From Clostridium estertheticum subsp. estertheticum (GTDB lineage Bacteria; Bacillota; Clostridia; Clostridiales; Clostridiaceae): a stretch of DNA of 64,000 nt. The position numbers and the translations under genes were made by a program. Positions 57,765-64,000 of this stretch are shown one piece after another; positions within the stretch are counted from its first letter, which is position 1, and each line of letters begins with the position of its first letter. The notes under the pieces were generated by a model. The model was not told the origin of the DNA. It saw only the letters and a program-made list of their open reading frames with translations, and did no database searches. The DNA is taken from assembly GCF_001877035.1 (NCBI RefSeq), contig NZ_CP015756.1, forward strand, positions 4,607,501-4,671,500, in the 5' to 3' direction.

Positions 57765-58283
57765 TTACTTTATTTTTTTTGGTTCATTGTACTTAATTCC
57801 TAAAGTATCAACACTCATATCTTTTATCTTTTGCTCTTTGTTTGGTTTATCTCTAAAATCTCTTTCGACCTTAGCTATTTCTAAAGCATTTTCCATCCCC
57901 TCAGTTACTTTACCAAAAGCTGCATAACTTCCATCTAAATGATAAGAATCAGCCACCATAATAAAGAACTGGCTCCCTGCTGAATCTGAGTCATTGGATC
58001 TAGCCATTGATAAAACACCCGTTGAATGTTTTAAATCGTTTTTAAATTTATTAGAAGAAAACTCACCCTTTATAGAATAGTCTGGTCCACCAACGCCTGT
58101 TCCTTCAGGACAGCCCCCTTGAATCATAAATCCTGGAATTACTCTATGAAAAACAAGTCCATTATAAAAGCCCTTATTTATAAGGCTAATAAAATTATTT
58201 ACCGTGTTTGGTGCAACCTCTGGATATAACTCAGCCTTTATCACTTTTCCATCTTGCATATTAATTGTTACTATTGGATTCAT
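57765..58283 (-). CDS. ppiB: Cyclophilin-type peptidyl-prolyl isomerase
   Basis: Cytoplasmic protein-folding enzyme of 172 residues. It has the cyclophilin core: FHRVIPGFMIQGGCPEGTG, then GVLSMARSNDSDSAGSQFFI and LDGSYAAFGKVTEGM. The catalytic Arg is in FHRVIPGF. No signal peptide. AGGAGAGG upstream of the ATG. Confidence 0.94.
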   Translation of the reverse strand: MNPIVTINMQDGKVIKAELYPEVAPNTVNNFISLINKGFYNGLVFHRVIPGFMIQGGCPEGTGVGGPDYSIKGEFSSNKFKNDLKHSTGVLSMARSNDSDSAGSQFFIMVADSYHLDGSYAAFGKVTEGMENALEIAKVERDFRDKPNKEQKIKDMSVDTLGIKYNEPKKIK

Positions 58284-58416
58284 ATATTTACCTCTCCTCT
58301 TGTTATGTATTTATTATAAATTATATCACATTTTATATCATTTACTATTTTATATATATAAAGACACCCTCAAAAATAATTAGTAAGCCCTATCTATTCT
58401 TAAGAATGTCATCCTA

Positions 58417-58857
58417 TTAAATATTTTCCTTACCAACGCTTATTCGTAAACTCATTTTTTCTTGTGGTTCTTCTAATTTTATTTGGATATTTCCTCCAGG
58501 AAGTATTATTAAAGAATATTTTTCTAGCATGTCTATCTCTCGATTTATGTCAATATTAACTATATCTATTTCTAAGTTATCTAATGGTTCTCCTTTATCA
58601 TACTTATAGCCAATGGCGAGCCCCCCGAATGTAACTGTATCTTTCAATTGTTTATCATCATCCGTAATAATTAAATGCGCAGTGTTTTTATTCTCTTCAG
58701 ATTTACATACTAAATGATTTAAAACACATAAGCAATTATTTTGCACAGGATTATCTATAGTTATGCAATTAATTTTATTTACCCTTTCAATCTTCATATT
58801 AAATATATCCTGATCTACGTAATATTCATTATCTTTTTTCAATTGAAATACTCTCAT
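58417..58857 (-). CDS. Uncharacterised 146-residue protein
   Basis: Soluble protein with no signal peptide or TM helix and no recognised family. It begins MRVFQLKKDNEYYVDQDIF and has a Cys-rich middle (NNCLCVLNHLVC). A near-perfect AAGGTG is only a few bases from the ATG. It lies upstream of ppiB but 133 bases away. Confidence 0.7.
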   Translation of the reverse strand: MRVFQLKKDNEYYVDQDIFNMKIERVNKINCITIDNPVQNNCLCVLNHLVCKSEENKNTAHLIITDDDKQLKDTVTFGGLAIGYKYDKGEPLDNLEIDIVNIDINREIDMLEKYSLIILPGGNIQIKLEEPQEKMSLRISVGKENI

Positions 58858-58954
58858 TTTATCACCTTATTTCTGTTGTTTCTTTGTATGGTTTATACTA
58901 TTCACCTAGTCATACTATTGCTATAATTAATTTAGATATATATTACATACACTA

Positions 58955-59085
58955 TTAAATCATCTCCTGCGGAGCTGCAATATTAACGACTTCAGAAGGA
59001 AATTTATTCTCCCACTGAAGTTTTCTATAGAGTATGCAACTCCACTTATAGAAGTGGGCGACTTTCCTTCTGAAATGTCGTTAAA
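58955..59085 (-). repeat. Family A hairpin repeat, copy 5
   Basis: Full-length copy. On the minus strand: TTTAACGACATTTCAGAAGG, AAAGTCGCCCACTTCTATAA, GTGGAGTTGCATA, a variable part, CCTTCTGAAGTCGTTAATAT, then GCAGCTCCGCAGGAGATG + ATTTAA. Next to it toward murI lies the murI terminator (59090-59132). No gene starts directly at its tail. Confidence 0.78.
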
Positions 59086-59089
59086 AACA

Positions 59090-59132
59090 AAAACAGCCTA
59101 AAACTAATTTAATTAGTCTTAAACTGCTTTTA
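59090..59132 (-). terminator. Terminator of murI
   Basis: AAAGCAGTTTAAGACTAATT pairs with AATTAGTTTTAGGCTGTTTT (few mismatches), followed by TTTT on the minus strand. Confidence 0.75.
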
Positions 59133-59173
59133 TATGTACATACAATAATTTCTCTTAAATTCTTTTAATAAGA

Positions 59174-59947
59174 TTATAGTTTTAATAATTTATAACTTAA
59201 ATCTATTGTATTATCATTCGTAGAGGAACTATATATAGTTACAATACCTTTTTTAGTCTTTTCATTTAAAAGATTATTACTAGTAAGTTGTCTTTTTAGT
59301 TGATTTACAGTGCCTATACTTCCATCAATTATAATAGTTTTTTCTCCAACAATCTTAATTAATTCTTTTTTTATAAATGGATAATGAGTACACCCAAGTA
59401 CTATAGCTGCTACATCTAAATGACTAAACTCTTTTAACTTTCCTTTTAAGTACTCATTTATTTCATCGCCATCTATAATTCCATTTTCAATAAGCTCAAC
59501 TAGGCCCGCACAAGGCAAAGGTATTATATCGACTTCTTTGTTGTACAACTTCATTAAATTATCGAACTTTTTTTCAGTTAAAGTCATAGGAGTTGCCATA
59601 ATAATTACGCTTTTACCTCTACTAACTTCTACAGCAGGCTTTAGTGCTGGCTCTATACCGATTATAGGTATATCTTTATATCGCCTTCGAAGTGCATCAA
59701 TAGCTGCACTAGTAGCAGTATTACAAGCAATCACTACTACTTTTACGCCTTTTTCCAAAAGAAAATCTACCGCTTTAAATGTTAATTTTCTAACTTCATT
59801 TACATTTTTAATTCCATAGGGTGCATTTAACGAGTCTCCAAAATAAACAAAATCTTCATTGGGAAGCACTTTTAAAGATTCCTTTAACACACTTATTCCG
59901 CCTACTCCTGAATCAAAAAATCCTATCGGTCTTTCTCTATTATTCAC
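59174..59947 (-). CDS. murI: Glutamate racemase
   Basis: Interconverts L- and D-glutamate for peptidoglycan. The 257-residue product has the start GFFDSGVGGISVLKE, the two catalytic cysteines in VVVIACNTATSAA and VLGCTHYPF, and the PALKPAVEVS segment. GGTGGTG precedes the ATG. It is monocistronic with its own terminator. Confidence 0.96.
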   Translation of the reverse strand: MNNRERPIGFFDSGVGGISVLKESLKVLPNEDFVYFGDSLNAPYGIKNVNEVRKLTFKAVDFLLEKGVKVVVIACNTATSAAIDALRRRYKDIPIIGIEPALKPAVEVSRGKSVIIMATPMTLTEKKFDNLMKLYNKEVDIIPLPCAGLVELIENGIIDGDEINEYLKGKLKEFSHLDVAAIVLGCTHYPFIKKELIKIVGEKTIIIDGSIGTVNQLKRQLTSNNLLNEKTKKGIVTIYSSSTNDNTIDLSYKLLKL

Positions 59948-60122
59948 ATTATCACCACCATATTAAGATTAACAATTCTAAAAACAATCTATAATTTATA
60001 ACAAATTAAATATATTTATTGGTGTACAATCATTTATTAGTCACATATACGCATTCTCATAAATAGTATGTTATTGAGTCTACCCATTTAATTTAAATTA
60101 TACCATAAAAGGAGGAAGTGTT

Positions 60123-60419
60123 ATGCCTTCAGGTCCTAATTTATACAAAATCAAAGATTCAATAAGCAACGGAATTGAGGTTTTATCAAACAAATCTGAA
60201 GATTTTATTGAAATATCCAAGCTTAAATATAAACTCCATTTTGAAGAAAATAATATGGATAACCTCTATCGCGATCTTGGAAAAGAATTATATTCAATTT
60301 TCAAAAGCAATAGTCGTATTGATTCTTCTTTATTAGATTACTGTAATGCTTTAAAAAAAATAGAAAATCGTATAAAGAATCTTGATAAAGAAATTAGCAA
60401 AGTAAATAGAAGTAAATAA
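60123..60419 (+). CDS. Small coiled-coil protein of unknown function
   Basis: The 98-residue protein is predicted mostly helical and coiled-coil (EDFIEISKLKYKLHFEENNM, then LYRDLGKELYSIFK and LKKIENRIKNLDKEISKV). No signal peptide, cysteine or TM segment. ATG after AAAGGAGG. It resembles small clostridial proteins of unknown role; no family assigned. A family A repeat follows its stop. Confidence 0.78.
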   Translation: MPSGPNLYKIKDSISNGIEVLSNKSEDFIEISKLKYKLHFEENNMDNLYRDLGKELYSIFKSNSRIDSSLLDYCNALKKIENRIKNLDKEISKVNRSK

Positions 60420-60435
60420 ATGCTATAAAAGCATA

Positions 60436-60527
60436 TTAAATCATCTCCTGCAGAGCTGCAATATTAACGACTTCAGAAGGTAACTCCCCCTTAAGACGCG
60501 GGAGTTACCTTCTGAAATGTCGTTAAA
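60436..60527 (-). repeat. Family A hairpin repeat, copy 6 (short perfect hairpin)
   Basis: Minus strand: TTTAACGACATTTCAGAAGG then TAACTCCCGCG, TCTTAAGGGGGAGTTA, CCTTCTGAAGTCGTTAATAT, then GCAGCTCTGCAGGAGATG + ATTTAATATG. The centre is replaced by a compact, nearly perfect stem, so the entire repeat folds as one hairpin. It lies between convergent genes. Confidence 0.75.
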
Positions 60528-60580
60528 CTGCACCCTACCTACAAAGCAAGGTAAAGCTATCTTATATTTAAACTCCTAAT

Positions 60581-62044
60581 CTATATATTATATATGCTCT
60601 TATTTAATTTTATCATAAATTTGCAACCCTTATTTATATCCTGCACCAAAGTTATACTTCCTCCATGTTTTTCAATTATTGCTTTTGATATTGCAAGACC
60701 AAGCCCCGTACCACCATTCCTAGAATTTCTCGTAGTATCTACGCGGACGAAAGGTTCAAAAATGTTGCCTTGAAATTCCTTAGGTATTCCTACTCCATTG
60801 TCCTCAATAATAATTGAAGCAACATTATTATCTAATAAAAGCTTGATACTAATAGTAATACCTGGGCTATTATATTTAATACTATTTAATAAAATATTAC
60901 TTAAGGCTCTATCTAAGTTCTTTCTATCAAATGGAATTTCCACTTCATCTTCCGTAATACTAAATTCATATAAAACGCCTTTTTGCTCCATAATTGGAAC
61001 ATATCCAGCAATGAGTTCTCGTAAAAACTCACCTATATCATGATTGCTTACATCTAGTTTATATTCTGTACTTTCAACACGTGAAAACTCAAAGAGATCT
61101 TGAATTAGGTCGTTTGCTCGCCTGCTATTGTTGTTAATAACTTTTAACAACTTATTTCTCTCCTCTATTTCAATATCATCATTCTCTAATAAGAATTCTG
61201 AATATCCGAGTATACTTGTTAATGGATTTTTTAAATCATGCGATATATCAAGGATCATCCTTTTCCTATTATGCTCTGCCTTCTCCTTTAATAACTTCTC
61301 CTCTTGTATCTTTTCTGCCATTAAATTAAATGCGTCCTTTAATTGCCCAATTTCATTTAAAGAGTTAATTTCAACCCTTGTAGAATATTCTCCATTTTTT
61401 ACAGTGTTAACACCCTTTAAAAGTTTTTTTAATGGTTTTACAAACATCATTGATGTAAGTTTAGAATAAAGTACCATTGTAGATAATAAAAATATAAATA
61501 TTATAAATGGGAATATTGTTAAAAAAGTAAATCCATCATTCTTACGTTTACTAACCTCTTCCAATTGCTGCTTATGTTCGAATCCCCATGTATAAGCATC
61601 AAATATACTGTTTGGCATAGCTGTAATTAATATAAACTCTTTCTTTGTACCATATTTACTAGAATAAAAATAACCATCCTTTAAATTGTTAGTAATCATA
61701 TCCTGATAATACTTTTGTGGGTATTTAAATCCCACTTTATGCTTACTACCATTTTCCATAACAATAACTAAATTTTTATCAAGCACTTCAACATAACCCT
61801 TATGTTTTATAAAATTTGTTACATTTATATCTTTATAATTTTGCTTTATAATATACTCAGCTGTTGCTTTATTTGTTGGTAGATCCACATAATCAGCAGA
61901 AAAGTAAACCAATAAAGTTACCATTGTTAGCATGAATATTGCAATTATAATAATTAGAAATATAATATAATTTTTAAATAATTGAGTAGCCATTTTCTTG
62001 CTCTTAAAGTAAAGTCCTATTTTTTTTAACTTTTTTCTATTCAT
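60581..62044 (-). CDS. Sensor histidine kinase with HAMP domain
   Basis: The 487-residue membrane kinase has TM helices at about 25-50 and 175-196 with an extracytoplasmic sensor between. A HAMP domain (TVKNGEYSTRVEINSLNEIG), H-box MILDISHDLKNPLTSILGYS and HATPase with NSIKYNSPG and NGGTGLGLAISKAIIEKHGG follow. The ATG overlaps the stop of the response regulator by 8 bases, so the two are translationally coupled. Signal unknown; an ABC exporter lies upstream in the same direction. Confidence 0.93.
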   Translation of the reverse strand: MNRKKLKKIGLYFKSKKMATQLFKNYIIFLIIIIAIFMLTMVTLLVYFSADYVDLPTNKATAEYIIKQNYKDINVTNFIKHKGYVEVLDKNLVIVMENGSKHKVGFKYPQKYYQDMITNNLKDGYFYSSKYGTKKEFILITAMPNSIFDAYTWGFEHKQQLEEVSKRKNDGFTFLTIFPFIIFIFLLSTMVLYSKLTSMMFVKPLKKLLKGVNTVKNGEYSTRVEINSLNEIGQLKDAFNLMAEKIQEEKLLKEKAEHNRKRMILDISHDLKNPLTSILGYSEFLLENDDIEIEERNKLLKVINNNSRRANDLIQDLFEFSRVESTEYKLDVSNHDIGEFLRELIAGYVPIMEQKGVLYEFSITEDEVEIPFDRKNLDRALSNILLNSIKYNSPGITISIKLLLDNNVASIIIEDNGVGIPKEFQGNIFEPFVRVDTTRNSRNGGTGLGLAISKAIIEKHGGSITLVQDINKGCKFMIKLNKSIYNI

Positions 62045-62729
62045 TATGCTGTAACTCCATTTTATATCCTATACATCTTATTGTTTTTAAATATTTCGGA
62101 TTTTTAGGGTCTTCTTCAATTTTTTCCCTAATATGGCTTATGTGTACCATGATAGTATTTGAGTCTCCATAATATGGATTACACCATACTATTTCATATA
62201 GCTGTTTTTTAGTGTATACCTTTCCTGGATTCTCTAAAATAAACTCTAATAACCTATATTCCTTTGGATTTAAAGCTAAAGGAATATTATTTTTATAAAT
62301 ACAACAACTATCCTTGTCTAGCATTAACTCTCCAACAACTATTGCAGTTTTATGAGTTTTATTAGAATATTTATAATACCTTCTAAGCTGAGCCTTAACC
62401 CGTGCAATTATTTCAATAGGACTAAATGGTTTTATTACATAATCATCTGCCCCTAGTCCAAGCCCAAGTATTTTATCTGACTCTTCTTCCCTTGCAGTTA
62501 TAAAAATTACCGGTATCTCACTAGTTTCTCTAATCTTTTCAAGAACTTTAAATCCATCAATTTTCGGAATCATAACATCAAGTAGTGCAATGTCTATATC
62601 TTTACTTTCAAATATATCTAAAGCTTGAAGACCATCTTCTGCCGTAAAAATCTTATATCCTTCTTTTGATAAATGAATTTCTAGCAATTCTCTTATATCT
62701 TGTTCATCCTCTACAATTAAAATATTCAT
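62037..62729 (-). CDS. OmpR-family response regulator
   Basis: The 230-residue regulator has a receiver domain with phospho-Asp in IALLDVMIPKIDGF, Lys in YVIKPFSPIE, and a C-terminal winged helix ending DSNTIMVHISHIREKIEEDP and IRCIGYKMEL. GGGAGGG upstream of the ATG. It pairs with the kinase at 60581 and may respond to cell-envelope or antibiotic stress, as many regulators beside ABC exporters do; this is inference. Confidence 0.94.
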   Translation of the reverse strand: MNILIVEDEQDIRELLEIHLSKEGYKIFTAEDGLQALDIFESKDIDIALLDVMIPKIDGFKVLEKIRETSEIPVIFITAREEESDKILGLGLGADDYVIKPFSPIEIIARVKAQLRRYYKYSNKTHKTAIVVGELMLDKDSCCIYKNNIPLALNPKEYRLLEFILENPGKVYTKKQLYEIVWCNPYYGDSNTIMVHISHIREKIEEDPKNPKYLKTIRCIGYKMELQHNE

Positions 62730-62807
62730 TATGTATCCCTCCCATCCTTTATATATTGTAACCCCAAAGTTATCATCAACTCAAATAAAATATTTAATCG
62801 TATAATA

Positions 62808-64000
62808 CTACCCGGCAACAATACTCTGTTGCTCTTCTTCACCCATTCTAAAAACTCTGTCCGCGTTTTCAATAGTTGAGAGCCTGTGCGCAATGATTAT
62901 AGTTGTTCTGGTCTTTCCATATTCATCTATAGTGCTTTTAATAAGTCTTTCCGACTCCGAATCAAGGGCTGATGTGGCTTCATCTAATAAAAGTATAGGC
63001 GCATTTTTAATGATAGCCCTTGCAATAGCTATTCTCTGACATTGTCCACCGGACAGTCTTATGCCTCTTTCACCAACAAGTGTCTCATATCCTTGTGGCT
63101 GCTGCCTTATAAAAGTGTCTGCATTTGCTGCTCGTGCTGCTGCAAATATTTCTTCATCCGTGGCATCTTCTCTTCCATATCGAATATTTTCCATAATCGT
63201 GGTGTTAAAAAGTATCGCTTCCTGTGGCACATAAGCAATCATATCGCGGATTTCACTCAAAATCATATCAGAGAGGTTCTTTCCACCGATAGATATCCCC
63301 CCTGAATTGATTTTATAAAATCCAAGTAAAAGCTTTGCAACAGAACTCTTCCCACTTCCACTTTCCCCGATAATTGCTAGTGTTTCGCCTTCTTTTACGG
63401 AAAGGTTAAAGTCTTTTAGCACCAATTTATCTTGTGTATATCCAAAGTTAACCTTATAAAATTGAATATATTCTGCTTGATTAATGTGCTCGGCTTCCCA
63501 TTTTAAAGGTTCTTCTTCTATGTCAAGAAAATCGTATATTCTCTCTGTTCCTGCAAGACTATTGTAAAACATGGGATAATACTGACCAAACTCTCTAAAA
63601 TTTGCATCGAGAGCTGTTTGTAAAGTCATTATTGCAAGGATATTACCATATGTAGTAAGTCCATGTTTTACCATTATTGTTCCAAGCAAAAGAAAGACCA
63701 ATATATTCAACATAGATATAAAGAAATTATAAGAAGTAAGCAAAGCTGTTATTTTACTATTTTTCAGACTAAGCCTAGAAACTTCACTGTTATCTTTCTT
63801 AAACTTCTCTCTCATACTGCCGGCAAGTTGATACATTTTTATTATTGACATGCCGCCTACAATATTTCCTATGGTAACTGTCATATTACTCATTTGTTTC
63901 TGAATTTCCTTCGTTGTTGCTTTGAGCCTTTTAGCTATGTAGGTATTCGCAGTAAGTGTAATTAGGTTCAATGTTAATATTATAAGTGTAATTCTGTAAT
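62808..64000 (-). CDS. ABC exporter (fused permease-ATPase), 5' part outside window
   Basis: The reading frame is open to the right edge, so the start and about half of the TM domain are missing. Visible are the last TM helices (TALLTSYNFFISMLNILVFL, then LLGTIMV) and a complete NBD core: Walker A GESGSGKSS, signature RLSGGQCQRIAIARAI, Walker B ILLLDEATSALD and H-loop IIAHRLSTI. The C-terminus stops early, at MGEEEQQSIVAG, where homologues usually continue about 20-30 residues (VMDxGxIxExGTHxEL). Somewhat richer in G+C than its neighbours. Substrate unknown. Confidence 0.9.
   Translation of the reverse strand, partial: YRITLIILTLNLITLTANTYIAKRLKATTKEIQKQMSNMTVTIGNIVGGMSIIKMYQLAGSMREKFKKDNSEVSRLSLKNSKITALLTSYNFFISMLNILVFLLLGTIMVKHGLTTYGNILAIMTLQTALDANFREFGQYYPMFYNSLAGTERIYDFLDIEEEPLKWEAEHINQAEYIQFYKVNFGYTQDKLVLKDFNLSVKEGETLAIIGESGSGKSSVAKLLLGFYKINSGGISIGGKNLSDMILSEIRDMIAYVPQEAILFNTTIMENIRYGREDATDEEIFAAARAANADTFIRQQPQGYETLVGERGIRLSGGQCQRIAIARAIIKNAPILLLDEATSALDSESERLIKSTIDEYGKTRTTIIIAHRLSTIENADRVFRMGEEEQQSIVAG

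Overview
The window looks like chromosomal DNA of a low-GC, endospore-forming Firmicute, most likely Clostridium sensu stricto. The evidence is an AT-rich composition, AGGAGG-type ribosome binding sites, sporulation genes (spoIIE, yabP, yabQ, spoVT, a spoVB-like flippase, spoVG), an [FeFe]-hydrogenase and an H-NOX chemoreceptor. The genus is an inference; no 16S gene is present.

Bases 1-36038 are almost entirely minus-strand. Read in the direction of transcription they follow the origin-proximal gene order known from Bacillus subtilis: purR, spoVG, glmU, prs, pth, mfd, prsA, spoVT, yabM-like flippase, yabN/mazG, hup, rqcP (yabO), yabP, yabQ, divIC/ftsB, yabR, spoIIE, tilS, hpt, ftsH, coaX, dusB, greA, lysS. 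A tRNA-Asn gene and a T-box-controlled glycyl-tRNA synthetase (cut by the window edge) follow. Insertions relative to that order are a regulator/kinase/HtrA protease operon between prs and pth, fhs between ftsH and coaX, and ten tRNA genes between yabR and spoIIE. The tRNA block holds five initiator tRNA-fMet, three tRNA-Leu(UAA) and two elongator tRNA-Met genes.

Bases 36039-64000 are mixed in strand and less conserved: murC divergent from purR; tRNA-Pro behind two tandem consensus promoters; an [FeFe]-hydrogenase with a TSCCCP active-site loop; a PAP2 phosphatase; a HAD phosphatase; several uncharacterised proteins; an ABC-F ATPase; an RlmI-type methyltransferase; a ComB-like phosphatase; a CdaR/PucR-type regulator with an orphan MsmK-type ATPase; two radical SAM proteins; an H-NOX methyl-accepting chemotaxis protein; a cyclophilin; glutamate racemase; a second two-component system; and an ABC exporter cut by the right edge.

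Two families of dispersed palindromic repeats are the least expected features. Family A has six copies. It has inverted-repeat arms ending in TTAACGAC/GTCGTTAA and a conserved tail that ends in a Shine-Dalgarno sequence. In two copies this tail is the apparent ribosome binding site of the adjacent gene (dusB and an unknown gene at 42418). Family B has three copies built on the arms AAAGTATATATTRC/GYAATATATACTTT. I saw no CRISPR array, prophage, transposase or integrase gene.
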